DNA of 64,000 nucleotides from Triops longicaudatus (GCA_022885665.1 JAGQDJ010000051.1:310001-374000), one strand, 5' to 3'; positions 44,701-59,700 are shown, counted from the stretch's first letter. Numbers and translations: made by a program. Notes: a model not told the origin generated them from the sequence alone.

Positions 44701-47700
44701 AAACCGATAAAAAAATAGAATTTCTTATATAATTCGCTTTGCTAGAGTTGTTACTGTACCTGTACTAAAAACAAGCAATTGAAAGCCCATCTTAAAAATC
44801 ATTGCCAAAATTCTTCACTGGATACACTATTTCACGCCTACCGAACGATTGAGCCCCGCCTACCGCCCACTACGGGCTCACTACCAACCGAAAAATACCA
44901 TTCTAATTCGTTATAAAGTGATTCTACCATTAAAAAATAGAGACGGCAAGAAAATCAGTCTGCTATAAAACCTCCACACGTGTTAAACGTTTTTAGCGAC
45001 GAAACAAGTTGCAATATGGCGTTCTGGAAAAAAAAGAAACGTATTCTGCACGTTCTTTTGTCCCAGACGTTTCTTTTGTCTAAGTCTCTGCGTGACACAC
45101 GTGTACATACTGTAATAGATTACGGTACTTTTACTACATAATGCATTTAAAAGGAGAAGTTTGAACCACCAGGCTGGGAAAATTCCCGAAAATGCATCTA
45201 CATAAGCCTGGGATAGACGGAACGTTACATGTCTTTATTTTTTTTAATATTGTATTCCAGTATAGGCCGAAGCGTATTAGCAGCGTTACATTCTTGCATA
45301 CATGTAGTGCTTTCTAGCATGGGGTGCATTAATTTTCGTGAAGAGTAATGTTGTAAACTTAATATTTGTCTTCTCTGTAATTTTCGGAACTATTAGGTTC
45401 GTTTTGTGCTATGAACGCATTTCGAGACTTTCCTGTACATTTTTTACGTAAATACTGGAGTTGAAATTCGTATCACCCTTTACTGGTGCGCTGACACCCA
45501 CACAAATACACAGGTTCAAAGCCACTAGGAATTCTCTTTTATACAGGTAATTTACAGAAAGAAGACACATAATGAAAGTTAAACCACGGCTACAGACGTC
45601 TAATACCTACTTAAAACTTTACCGTGGTCAGACCTGTGAAAATTTATGAAAACTATCGATTTTCTTCCAGTCGACCGCAAGAGGCAAAGACGAGTTTTTT
45701 TTTGTGTGTGTGTGTGTGTGTGTTACATCAATCACCAGGTCGCGATTCTTCAGCCCCGAGGGCTACAGCGTCCATAGACGTGTATCTACCATCCGCGTGC
45801 GTAAAAAAAAAATTTGCGCGCATAATTTTCATGTAACACAAGACAAATGCCTCCACGTCATGTAACGCTCAAGGCAAAAGAAGAAAAAACGCCATGGGTT
45901 GTCTCTCTTGTCTGATTCTCTTTTCTAGTTTGTTTCCTTCCCTTCGCCTTTCAGAAGCTTGGGAAGATGCGAAGAACACACGCATACATGCACACTTACA
46001 TCCTCGCAAAAAAAGGACGGGGCGGGTCCAGCCAAGAGGGCGGATTTGAAATTTTCAAGCTAAAGAAAAAAGACCACGAAAAATTGGAGCCAGTTTTTTG
46101 CTCTTTCGCTTCCTCTCCACTACCCAAGCTAGTTATTTCCCCTGCAAGGAAAATGGCGGGCCTGTTTCTCTTGGCAACATTTCGCAAGTACACGCCTGCA
46201 AGCTTCAAGTTTTTATGGAGCGGCGAAGTTTTTTCTTGCTTCCCTTTTCTTAAAAAAAAAAAACTGGTTACTGACGTTGCTAAACTTTCCAAGGTAACGA
46301 GCCCCGAGGGCTACAGGCTCTGACAAGGGATTTTTTGGGTAAAATGAGCTGTCCTACCTCAACGTGAGCTATATTGAGGAGCAAGCATTAGATAAGACCA
46401 AGAAAAGCGTTATTCGTGAGCCAGCAGGTGCAACTACAACTGTTTTCCTCCATTTTTCACGTTGTTTCTCCACCTTTCTGTGCCGATGACCCCAACTTTC
46501 AACAAAGATGAAAGAAACAAAATAAGATGAATGACTCTAAGAGCTAAACGCTATAAATTTGGTAATCTTCCTAAAAAAATCCTTGTTTCTTGAGTTCCCA
46601 CAAGCACATGGGACTACCAACAGACGCTATAAAGTTAGCAAAATAAAATAAACAATGTATATCTCACAAAAGCAAAAAACGAACAAAACAAAAGTAAATG
46701 ACATATTTCACAGAAAAAGAAAGTTCCTGAAAATGGAGCCCAATTTTCCTTCAGACATCAAACAAGGTTCGCAAGGTTTTCAGCAAGTGCGTTGGGATGT
46801 TGAAGCTCTAGAGATATCACGAACTTGGCCCAAGCCAACGCACACAGGGGCAATGTCCATAAAAGGGGTTGCTGTGTGCACATTTGTATGTCGTCGAGTG
46901 AGATAAATGGCCCAAAGCCGTAAACGTTGCTCAACGGTAAAAGTATTCGCTCGCCTAAGCCGTCCGCTTTTCGAACGCCTTTTTCTGCTTGGCTGCTCGA
47001 AAACGCCAAAGTCCTCCTTGGGTTGACTACTTGTTTTTTCGAGTTTCGCAATTGTTAATTAGCTCTGCAACTGCCAGTTTCTGCAACTCACTTTCGGTTG
47101 CTTTTTTTTAACGCTTCCAACGCAAATTCAAAAAGGGACGTGTAACGCAGTTTTCCCAAGGCAGCGAACCTGTTTGATTGCAAAATAAATTCTCTTTTGC
47201 TAGGATAAAGAAAAAATGAATGTACGAAAATAGTCTCGCAATTTGTCCTTCAAATTTGCTTAGCGCGTGATCAAGGTTAGGCTTGATAGCACAAGAGCTG
47301 GACGTATGACACACACGCAAAACGGTCATATGTCAACAACGGTAGCTTGGCTTTAGTGTCAATAACCACCAATGAACAAAACTGTCAATTTTTACGGATA
47401 ATCGATCCAGAATTTCATTTCAACTGCGGTCACCGCCTCTTAATTAAGCAGATTCAAAACTCGTTTAGTTGGTTGAGTTTACTTTCAGACAAAGAATTGC
47501 CTTCATAAACTTCGAAATCTTTCGCAAGATGTTTCGCGAGGTCGCTTTTGATAGTAAATGACACGCATTGTTTCGCTCTCTTGCTTAGTTACTGACTCCG
47601 AGCCCGAGTATACTGCCACGCTATAGCTTTCGATCTTGCGTTGAACCTGACTTCATTTAAAAGAATTTAACATTTTAGGATTTTGGCGTGCGTTAAGCAC

Positions 47701-50700
47701 AGCGAACCTTCTTTGACTGACGGTTTTCAAGCTCCCACGGCCGGGAAACCGAAAATTCACAGTGGCTAACAATGAATCCTCCCTAAGCACCGCCAGCCAC
47801 TGAGAAGGTAACATTCGGTTTTACACAAGTTTTGACCCGTTTCATACAAGGATGAATGCTAGGGTCGAGTTTTTCTAGTACAGTGAGTTATGATACACAT
47901 TCTTCGCTGTCTCACATCGTCACTGCATCATATACGCGTCACAATTTTCTACTGGGTACGAAAACGGAGGTTATTAAGGGAAATTAAAAAAGAGGTAAGA
48001 ACGCTAGCTATTGTTCCGAGGCTGAGTTTTAAAGTAGCCACAAAGCCTTATTTTGGATCGCGCCCTATAGTCTGGGAAGGAGAAAGCAATAGTGCACTCT
48101 CCTGGGCTAATTTACAGTGTACGAAGAGCAGAAGAAGGCATTGTTTGCCTCGGTGCTCGTTCTCCGGAGCCCATTGGGCGAGCTTGGGTTAGTTAACTCT
48201 TGTGTGTATAGGTATACTACACTCCAGCACGAAAAGCGTGATTAAGGGTAGACATAGAGACACACACATACATGCAAGGTAACAATAGGCTAAAAATGGA
48301 AAATTACTTCTTTTCTTAGAGGAAAATTTGAAGAGAGGCAGAAAAAATCCACCAAGTGAACAAAACAAGCCTTAGTTGCTATTAAGACTGGAGTGTGTGC
48401 TGCGATTATGTTGAGAAATAATGTAGTATGAACAGCTCTTATGCTTCGTTAAAAAAAGTGCCCGGGTGTAAGAGATATTACAGCAAGGAATGTGTTCCTT
48501 TACGAACATGATGCGTAAAATCGGTGGATTTCCATGATTTTCATTTGTGATGTCACATGTAAACTTTCTTACAAGGATTTGTCTTATTTTGAGCACACAA
48601 ACGCAAACCACTCTTCTGCAGCTCATGTAAATAGCCAGTCAGAACTTAGCCCTCTCGTCTCACGATACGCTGGATGACGGGGCTAATGCGTAAACTGTAA
48701 AAAGATTTTGCAAAAATGTGTAGAGAAATAATGTACCAAGAAGCTAAAATTGTTGGGTAGAAACTGTAATTTGAGCGGAACAGGATTGGAAATTTGCTTC
48801 AATTAACTAGGATTTGTTAAAACGAACGCACTAAAGAAGTGTCATTGAAAAAAGAGCGGGAGGAAATGTGAATAACAAAAGTTCCCCCTTAAGACTTGCC
48901 TTACGGAGGCATGAAAACATTTCTATAGTCGGCAAACAAAAGAACTGCCTTTCCCGTTTCTACGTCACGAATCACATTTTCTGGTGTTTTCGTGCCCTTT
49001 TCGTTTCATTTCAATTTCGAGGATAACATTAGCTACAGTTGTGTAGTACTTTTACTAAACTATTTCAGTGACTTAACTTTCATTGTTGTCTAAGCTCGGA
49101 TTCACAAGCAGGCTCATCATCTGGCGAATGTTAAAAGTAAACGATTTATGAAGAAGATTATAGATATAAAAATAGTCAAATAATGAAATAAGCTATAATC
49201 CTTGAACTATTTTCTACCAATTTCCAACTTCGTTTCCATTTTCCAGAAAATTCCGTGAAGTGTTAATGTATCAAGGGGCTAACAAGAATTACTGAGCAAA
49301 TTTTGTTTGAAACGCGTTTTTAATATTCCTGCTGATTAAAGCTAGTGACGACTTTTATATAGCATTTATAAAACTTTACGTTTTCCTACTATCGGCTTCA
49401 AAAGATATGCAATGTCATATACCGTAAAATCAAATGGACGAACGAACATTGTCATAGCACGGGATTTTCGTGACGTTATTACATTCATTGACAACAAAGA
49501 TCCCAATAAGATACTCCTCGCTACACTACGGTCACGAAGTCAGCATAATTGGCTGTCTTAAAAATAGCATAATCGAATCTACGTCGATAACCATACAACG
49601 CCACTAATCAAAGCAATGTCTATTTTTATTGCAAAAACGAGCAATGGCGGGTTACGAGGCTCCAGATGCCAACGCCACCTAGAACTCGTTGTCCAATGGC
49701 TCATTTCATGACTTCTAGCACCTCCCACGTCTAATCACGGTTACGACTGTTTCACAACTGCCCTTAACCGTCTCAAATAATACAGACAAAGGAATATACA
49801 ATGTCCACAAGCCTGTTTATTAGACTTATTTACTGAATTACTTCACTTGCTCAACAACTATTTGCTTTCTTTGGACTTCCCCTAAGGGGGGCGTAACCAG
49901 GGTTAGACGCGCAAGAGCACGTGACTTAGTCGCCATTTCTATGAATTGCTTTGCCTCAAGATAAACTTTTTTGAGCCCGACGTAGGTGAAAATTAGCCTT
50001 ATTAGGATTTAATTCGCCTCGTTGCTTTTATTTCCACAGGAAAAGTCGAATTGTATGCCTTTGCCCTGAGCACCGTAGTATTTGCCCCATTTCGCTACGC
50101 TGGAAATTAACGACAATTAATTTATTTGTTTATTGAAAAGTTTCAAGACGAAGCACGGTGGTTGTCTGACGCATGATCGTCTGCGGGATAAATATGAACA
50201 AATGAACCAATAAATATGATGATTTTATTTAGAGCTACATAAACGCTACTACACGGCTGTTTTCTACTTCACGACGCCATAACATTAAACCAACCTAATT
50301 CTCGCCATTTCTCAGAGACGACACATCTCAGAGATTTTCCAATATTTCGGTACATGATCGTTTCCTTCTGAGTGATACTAATTTAATTTCTTTCCCTTTT
50401 CCTCTTGGCTGTTTTTTGCAATTTTTCAATAAATGAAAATGGACTGCAAATGTAAGAATAACTAGGTCCTTCCATTAGACCATTACTCGCTAACATTTGA
50501 ATCGCAGAAATTAAGAGTAACGATAAACTGTTTAATTACTTATAGAAGCAACGTGTGTTACGAATTTAGTCAAATTATAACGCAACACTGGTACGCAAGA
50601 GAAGTCATTCCCAATGACCGCCACACACCGATCTGGTAATAGAGCTTCTCTCGAGTTCTGCCAAGCAACCAATACAAAACCTTACAATCTTTCCTTTACC

Positions 50701-53700
50701 CAGCAATCCAAGTTGCCTAATCTTCCAATTATTGCGATTATGCCTCAAGAGGGCCCTCTTCCTTACAGCTCACTCCTGAAGTCTTCAAGGGGGTTTTGAA
50801 ATCCTGCTAGACTAAAAAGAAGAAGCTCAGCAACAGCAGGAGACCTTTTTCTGATCCCGCTCTCCAATTAATTGAAATACCCCCCCCCCCCCCTCTCGTT
50901 CAATTACGTTGGCGAGGTAGCGACGGCAAGCGAGCAGAGTTATAAGTCCCTGATCCTTCAAACTCGCAAGTTGGTTCAGTCTGATTGCCCTAGCCATGCT
51001 TACAAGTTCCCCCGCGCGCGCTGTGCTGCTGTTTTTGCAAGCGTTCCACTTCTAGGGACGGATGGAAAGAGGGGAACGGTAAGGAAAGGGTTATGTACTA
51101 CGTTAGGGCTTACAGTCGAGACTGGGTACCCCTTGTAATAAATTCCGCGAGTTTCACGCAAGAAAAAGTATGCACAACTTCGGGACGACGAAGGTTCGCA
51201 GATTGCTCCACTAGGGAACATGAACGAACTTTAAAGCGCGCAGAGCTGGAGGGAGAGAAAGAGATGGAAAATGAGCGAGAGAGAGAGAGACGAATGGCCT
51301 TTGTCTCTTCCCAATGCCAAAGCAAGCCAAAGGGAGAGGGCCAGGGAACGCTATTCTATTGATCATCTCGACGACCAAAAAACGAACAACTATAGCTCGC
51401 TGAGTGTGACCGTTAACTTGTCCTCTCTCTCGCACTCCTCTCGCGCTCTTTCTCTGCACGGCCAGTGCTTCTCAAAGATGCAACAGCATGCCATGCCATG
51501 CTCTTCCAGTTACTCCCCCCGCAGACTTTGCCTCTAACCCTTTGCGCACTTGCCTGACAGGAGAGGCGGACAGAACGAGGAGACACGCCGCTTAAAAACT
51601 CAAATAAAGTTGGGAGAAAAACTTTCTCGAGCAGTGCGAAAATTGCAGTGGAATCCTCGGCGCCTTGCAATGGACAGTTTATTTTCTCACTACGGAATGA
51701 CTCGAGAACACGGCATAGATTTAGCGGAATCGGCCTGTAATGAACCAAGTATTTGCTATTGTGGTGGAATTAAAAGTTCTCGGTTATACAACTGGATGAT
51801 TCTTCTGGGTATCACCAAGTTTGGATACAGTTTCCCACTCCTCTTAAGTTCACTTTCGCGAAAATTTATTCTTAATAAAAAACTAGAGGACTCGAACATG
51901 TTTCCTTATAGCAGGGCCTGTCAATAGTTTTTTTTACCATTACACAAAATTATCTATCAGAAAATGACAATTACAGGACATAAATACTTTTTCTAAATAA
52001 AAATAATGACATGAAAATAAAGTCTGAGAGAACGCTACCTGGCTCAGACGCTTTGGGGGAAGAACATTCAACATTTGCTCCTAAGTTTTTTGTTTGAAAC
52101 ATCGAAAACAGACCCGCGAGAATTTGGAATAAAATTGATTAAATTATTTGCTAGAAAAACCTCACAGTATTTTGGGAAAATCTGGCTTGGGAAGATTCAT
52201 TTGGGCCGTCTTAGGATAGTTTTTTAAGGGATGAAATTCGAATTTCTCAATTAGTAATTGTGAAAATGGTCTAAGCTTCTCAGAAGATTATTCCAAAACT
52301 TACTGGCAAATGTGACGTGTTTTGGACAAGATACCAGTTAACACGTGTTTTAATGCACATAATTTTCGAAAAGGCTTTCCCTAAAAACATGGCAATTTTA
52401 CTCGCTTGTTATAAATTCACTAAGAGCGTTCTGTAAACTATACTTTCATAAGCTAGAATCATAGCTTTGCTCTTAGAAATTGATGGTGAAACGCTGAGCA
52501 GTTTTGGTGAAAGAGAATGAACTGTTCATTTCCATACGCTTCGGTTAGGTAGCACGTAGCCTTCAAACGACACAAAACACGACTAAACAGATAGGTAAGA
52601 ACATTGTGATTTCAGCATTTCAGTTCTTTCGGACAAAAATCTTCTCAGTAACAAATTTGTAAAAAAAAATATAGTATCAAGTTTTCTTCAGACGGACTCC
52701 GTTATCCAAATCCAAACCACTTTTACCCCATTTGGGCTAATTTACCCACTTTGAGAAGATCTTTGAGAATGCTGAGAATGCTGATGCCTTGTAGGAGGAT
52801 GTCGCTATACCGAACATGTTGTCAGCATACTTAGGCCTCTGTCAGTAGAAGGCGCTTGGCAATAGCCTCCAGGCTTCTGAGCGCTTTAGCGCTCCCTTGC
52901 CTGGGCCACTTCTTCCCCGCGCAAAGCCTAGGTTCTCCGGGAGCCCAAGCCACTGTGAGACTGCACCGGGACGCCGAGGCACAACTCCACGACTCAGAGA
53001 GTAAATGTTCGGTTTGCTTGAAGAGCCCCGGACCGAATTTTCATGTTTGCTGTCCAAAATGACTCATTAGCTGCAATGCTTCGTACTTCTGTTTTGACGT
53101 CGGCTTTTTCGCGAAAGTTTGCTTTGAAAGCATACCTAGCTGACAAATGGAACCCTCATCATGTATGGATAAAAAAGGGGGGAAATGACTAATTTGGACT
53201 GAACTTTCGATCATTCAAGAAACTCCTAACTTCAAATAATGATTTTTTTCTGATGGAATGGAAAATAATCATTTTTTCTGCCGGCTTAAGCGCGTTTTGT
53301 GTGATAATCACAAGTATTGGTATTGCATTTTTAAAATGCGCGATTTTGGCTTTTGTAAGAAAATAACTCCAATTCAAAAATAAGAAAAGGCTTCAAAAAA
53401 GTCCCTCTGGCGTTTTATACGCGTTCCCATCATTACATTGGGTGTTCTTGTGTTTCTGCTTCATCATTATCGTCTTACGCTTCTCGCCTGTCAAAACTTT
53501 TTTTAGTCCTTCGCATGCTAATGAAACTTGCATGCTTGCAGCATGCACGTCTATGTACTTGTAAGTACTCTTTATGGAGTTTAATGCAAAGCGGGTAGTG
53601 AAAGAAAAGAAAAAAGCATGGAAAAGAAGGCCAGCTAAAAAGAGTGTAAAGACAAGGGAGCAGAGTAAAAAGAGAGAACGCTTAAGATCAGGCAACTTGA

Positions 53701-56700
53701 TTTATTATGGCGTTAACTAAGTCTGGGCCAAGGAAAAATAGCGGACCGGAAATTTGGTACAGTAGTAGCCAAGTTGTTATGTACTATACAGGTAAAAATG
53801 CTTCGGTTGGCTCTTTTACGAGCATTGCTAATTTTGCTTCAAAATAGCAGGGCTCTTTTTTTCCTACCAGGGGTTGTTTAGGAAGGAATGAGAAGAGAAT
53901 GAGCAGGGGAAGAAAGAATGTTGCAAATTAAACGTATGTCTAAACAACTTCCCAGGCGTACATCCTGCCACGCCACACTGCAATGAAACGTTCGCAGTCT
54001 CATTTATACAGGAAGCTAAAATTGGCCTATCCAGAAGAGTAATACACATAATAACGTGAGCAAACATCATCACAATTGTGCCATTTTCCTTCACGTGCAC
54101 ACGGTGCGCCCAACTTTTTCGCGAAAAAGTGTCTCCCAGCTGTGCTGTCAACCCCTCCTTTTACAGTCACTAATTAAGGCACATTTCCCACGGACTTGCT
54201 ATTTACCCCCTCCCTGAAAGTTAAGTTTCCTTGCTATTCCACGCAAATTGCTGTACAGCAACCTCCTATTGCACTTATGGTACTATACTGTGCGCTACTA
54301 CAAGTATTTACCGTGCGATACCCGGCACAGCACGAAGAAATAGCGGAACAGTTTCGCCAGCAAGTTTGCTTTGCTAGCTGCCCCTACGCTACCTACACGA
54401 CACTTGTGTGGCACAGGGCAGTTCTTAACAAACGTTTTACTGTTTGGCAAACTGGCCTTATACTTGTAAAAAAATGCCCAACAAAATTAGGCAGAATTGA
54501 AAGGCTCCATGCTACCAAGGGCAGTGTCGTAAATACAAACTGGGTGTATTTTTTTTCTTAGTTTGAAACGTCAAAACTAATTGGGCTTCGATAGCTCACT
54601 TTCCCACCCATCTAGAGCGATAGGGGCAAGAAGTGAAACCGTATTGGCGTTATACGGCGGTTTTCCGTGGCAAAAATAGGTTAATTTACCACGTTCTCTA
54701 CTATATTTCCTCTGTAGATTGGGTTTTAGCGTCTCTATTACTTGAAATCCTTAGCCTTTTGTTTTTTAGCGTTCAGATTTGTTAACAATATTTCATTAGT
54801 TTCTATAATAAGTCATTCTAAAATTACAATACTCTATTTTTCGTATCACACATTACTTGCGTTGGAATGTAAAAGCAACACCCACGCGTTGTTGACATTA
54901 TTCTCCGAGCTTAGATTTTGAGCCTGGAAGCATTTGCACTACATTACTATTATTTTTAACTCGATAAAACCAATTCCAGGTTTACACCTTCAGCCCGCTT
55001 CTGGAAACAACTCTGTGAAAGCAAAGGATTAAAGTGTTCTTTCATTAGTTTTTTTTACCAAACTCGTTAAAAAGCTAAGTAAACAGTAGCACCACTCATG
55101 AGTTGTCCCAAACTTCCCACGGTATATTAACTGGTATAGGCCAAAGGTTTACATAGCCATGGCTGTTTTTATCCTTCGCAGCATTACAATTTGAGGGAGA
55201 CAAGGGGGGTTGGGGGGTAATATTATTATTAGGAATCAGGATCGGTCACAGGGCCAATTTCATCCCCAGCGCAAAAACACAGTCTTACAAACAAATGTTT
55301 CCTTGCTTATTATCACTTTCATTTTTCCCTTAAAAAAAATCATCGTTACATAGGGTCAATTTCTTTCCCAAAAGGAGTAGAGGAGGTGTTTTACGTAATT
55401 TATATATTACGTTAACAGTTTCTTTGGGGATAGGAGATAATGGCGGGGTTACGTACCTTTTTTAAAATTCTTGAAACTAATCACGCTCTACGCACAGAGA
55501 TTTGCGAGGTTTTGTTTACCAAAAAAATCACATTCTTATGACCACACACAACACACATAGGTTTTCAACCCTCTCCCTTTTCCCCCTCTTTTGGTATTTT
55601 TTTTTTTACAAACTATTTCCCATTGACTGAACTTCACAACCCTTTTCACTTCATAGCGACCATCACATGCTCAAAACCTCTAACAAACTTGCCGATAATT
55701 TTTAAAAAATGATACTGTATACTATGAACCAACAATGACAGACCCTGGATAGACTAACAAAAAAAAAAGCTCATCCCCCTCGTGTGTTTTATCTCCCTTT
55801 TGTTTCGCAACAAAAGTACATTACTGAAGAACAATGCATTACCTTTCCCTAAGCTTTGCTAGCAAAAAAGCATATGGCAGTTAATAGTATTTCTTTGTGT
55901 GTGTTAAACTTTAATATTATCCAGCTTGCTTCAACCCAGGAAAACAAATTAGAAATAAACCTTTTTCACACTAGGACGTATAGTTTAGCAACGGCAGTAT
56001 AGCAGCAGTGGTGATCTTCACGGTGGAGAAAAGTTCGTCTCTTTTCGCTAAGTTTTCCACGCAATGAATGAGAGAAGAATAACAATAATGGCAGGCGTTC
56101 GTTAGCGTTTCTATGCCCAAACACGCATGTTAAGGCGGGCGAAATAAGAGGGTAAAAATGAATTAGGAACTAAGGGGATGCTAGCAAATGACAATTGAAG
56201 ATTTCTGACTTTAGCAGCCAATATTGTCGTTTAAGAGCAAGCCGGATATAGCTGAACCCACGCTGAACGACTTAACGCAGACAGGGTGCCTATGAACGAG
56301 AGCCCGCAGTAACGTTCGTTCCTCCGGCCACGCTGCGGCCAAGAGTTGCCGTATTGTGAGTCTTCCCGTCTTTAACGCACGCCGGAGCAACCTTAGTTAC
56401 CCCGGCTATGTTCTTGGCGAGTGGGGCTCGTGCTTGACATCTTGTCGTATCGCATCATTACGCAGAAAATTGGCTTGTCAGCCCTGCTCAACAAATTTTG
56501 CTAAACACAACCAAGAGTTGTATGTGTCTCGCAAAACAAAGCTGTATCAGGAAGGAAAGGTTTATCATCAGGAAAAATCACAAACAAATTAGTATTTTTC
56601 AGATTTGTAACAAGGGCGAGAAAAGTGAACACGAGTGACTATCAGTCACAAAATATTGCGTTTACTCGAAAACAGTGAAATTTAAACAGTTGAAAGTGTG

Positions 56701-59700
56701 AATGCTGACTGGGAATGAATACCTAAAATTCAGAACAAAACGGGGGGAGCAGATGCTGTAAGAGGCATTCGTCTGCCATGCCAAAATGCAAGAAGCCCAT
56801 ATACAAAACAAAACAAAGTACTTTCCTAAGCTTGTTTTTTGCTGAAGCAAACTCTAATAAATCCCTACAATTAACAGAAAGGTAAAGAAAAAGCCCGCAT
56901 GGGTCTGGCTATCTATATGTTTATTTTTTTATTTTTTTTTCTCCTATAGGCCCTTAAGATTGCAAAGGCCAGCAGCTGTCATATTAAACTATCACAGTAG
57001 TTCCAGGAACTCAAGGCCTATCATTGAATACACAAGAAACAGACGCCATCACGCCGCTTCATGGGGGATTTTCTTTCCCCATTTAGGTGCTTTATAAATC
57101 GTGAAACTTCTATTCCTAAACATCAACTAATGTTCTAATAAACAACACTAAGTCTCGATCGGATTCTTCCCGGGGACAAAAAGTCAAACAGCCCAGGCTG
57201 AGCCAACAAACGAACTTTTCCTCTTTTCCCCGCATTTTTCCCATTGCTTAACCTTGATATGCTCAACATTTTCTTCAATTTACTATTCTTTAAGATAGTG
57301 TTCCACGAAGCATCGGCTCCACGAACGCCGGCTCAACGTGTTTGAATCGCTCCAAAATCTAGACAATTTTGTCTTTCCCTCGCTTGTTTCTGACCGCGCA
57401 TTTTGCGTTTGCCCAGGGGTTTATGCACCGACTTTCAATCGCTTATGATTAAGAGACACAATTGTTTTCAAAAGACCCTTTTGCTAGAACACAACGCTAC
57501 ACACTTTTCCGGTTGGTTGTCGCCAACACAATTATTGCATATGTCGCGTTACGTACATTACTGTACTGCCCCTCTTTCTCTACGTGTGTGTCCAACAGAC
57601 AGCAACAACGACGTGTCGTCTCTCTTGTTTTCTTCTTTTATTTGTAATATTTTTGAAATTTTGGAAATAAAAAATCTACCCAAAATTGAATGCTTCCGGG
57701 GGACAGAAAAACATTTTTGGTGTTCAATTTTCCTCGCTAGCTGTCGCACCACGCAGTCCAGCACCGACCTGCCTAACAATGAGAAATACTGAAAACGAGA
57801 GGACAGAGCCCGTGCTCAACAATCTACTCAAAGATTTTCACCTACACATTCTTTTAACCCTAAAGAGGGACAGGATTTTCGCAAGGGGGTGAGGGGGGAG
57901 TTTGAGATCGAGTTATATCACACAGATTTGCCCTACCACAGAATAACAAGGAAGCTGTTGATCGATTAATTCACTACAAAATAAGGGGAAAATAAACGTT
58001 GAAACACAAAAATAAAAAAAGCATTTCCAGCAGATCCCTTACACTTGAATCTTAACCATGACACTACATAATTGTGTGATTTCGCCCCAACCCTGCAAGA
58101 GGTGTCTCCTAATTTGTTTTTCTGTGAAATTGATTACATAACTACGAAATTGCACGAACTCTTGCAAACTCAGAAGTTAAAAAAATCCCCTAGTGGAAAA
58201 GGAAAAGAAAGCTAGTTTAGATTGCAGGTGTAAGCCACAAGGTTCTCGGAAAGACTATGAGTTTCGCTTTTACATGCACGTGTGCACTATTTACGTCGTA
58301 TTTCTTCAACTTTTTCCCCCCTAGCAGAAATCACAATTTGGATAAAATTGTGTAAACATTTAGCCCCAAAGCAGATGTGATAATGGCGCTGGTTCATAAT
58401 TTTCAACAAGCTTCTCCTTGTAGAATTAGCAAAAAAAGAAGTGCTCCAAGTGAAAATCCCCCAAACAATTTTTTTCACGTAATAACCTTTTCCTTCCGAA
58501 CAATAACAATACTACTAATAATAATAATCATAATAGTATTAAGGGTGGGATGAGACCTTTGGGGAAAAGAGAAGATGTGTGAGTTGTGTGTGGATGTGTT
58601 GCAGACATATTTTTTTTTTTTGTTTCTTTTTAAAACTGGTTTCACCCTATGGGTAAAAGTTATCTATAACAAGTTTTTCAAGCATTTTTTACGTCATCTT
58701 CTCAAAGTGTCCATCTTGCATGCTTTTATGTTAAAAAAAAAAAATACTAAACAAGGTCTCTTCACAGCGGAAACTTGAAAATCCAGTTTGCCGGCTAAGT
58801 ATCACATTCAGTTATAGGAATTTCTCCCTTCTGACAACACAGTCTGCTCTGCTCCATTGACATCTCCCAACAAGCCCATAATACTGGGCTTTTTTTTCCT
58901 GTAACAACACTTTGCCTATGGTATACAATCACAACCCCATGGGTTTCTAAGTTTTTGCAAACCAGTTTTTCCCAATAGAAGAGTATATCACAAAGGTTTT
59001 CATTTACTAGGAGTTTTCCCCAAATTCGTTCGCTTACTTGAAGAAACTAACAGCTAAAGAAGAGAAAAACAGTTTCTTTAGCCTAACAACCGTGCCTCCA
59101 CACATGGCTTTTGAATAGGGGGGTTATCACTTCCATACTACTGCAGTTTTTCAGCCGCTTTGCTCTTTGCCCCTCCAAAACATACATGATTCTTTGGGTT
59201 TACAATCCAGGAACTAACATCAGTACTAGGACATGGTACAAATTGGACTCGGGTTTAAATTCTTCATTTTATGACGCTCACCATGCTTGGAAAATACTTT
59301 CGTGGTAAACTAAGTTTCTAACGCGAAAGACAGATTTCTGCGCAGCTTCGAATCTTCCCTCAACTTCGCATTAAAACAAAATAAGAGAAAGTAAAGAAGG
59401 AGAAAAGCTAGAGCCAAGAGCGATTGTCCCTCTAGCGGAGCATCAAGGTGTGTCAGGGTCCACTGCCTAGGCCGTCGGGGGGGCTAGGGGGTTGCAAAAA
59501 CCCGCGTTCAGTCTTGGGCAAATGCGTCTTTTCATGGGCTTTCAAGATAGTGGACCGCGAAAACGTCTTCCCGCACAAACGACACGGAAACGGGCGTTCG
59601 CCGGTGTGCACACGCGCGTGGTCTTTCATGTGGTGCCGCAGCTTGAAGGCCTTGCCGCAAAAATCGCACCGAAAGGGACGCTCGCCAGTATGGAAGGGCA

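Larger units (their letters stand above)
38776..59452 (-). other. About 20.7 kb between the two terminal zinc-finger exons
   Basis: AT-rich and without recognisable coding sequence, probably intron for the exon-B transcript and 3' UTR plus flank for the exon-A transcript. It contains a pogo-like terminus (39399), GC-richer islands (about 40150-40440, 43140-43400, 51000-51700), a TG repeat (45703-45722), a duplicated 17-mer (45752, 46300), a poly-C tract (50880-50893), GA/CT clusters (51249-51456), GCATGC clusters (51486, 53513-53546) and a palindrome (54248-54261). No further finger exon was found. Confidence 0.65.

Noticed and set aside
51271..51748. Arg/Glu-rich frames around the GA/CT clusters
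   Set aside because: Composition is explained by GA and CT repeats read in several frames on both strands.
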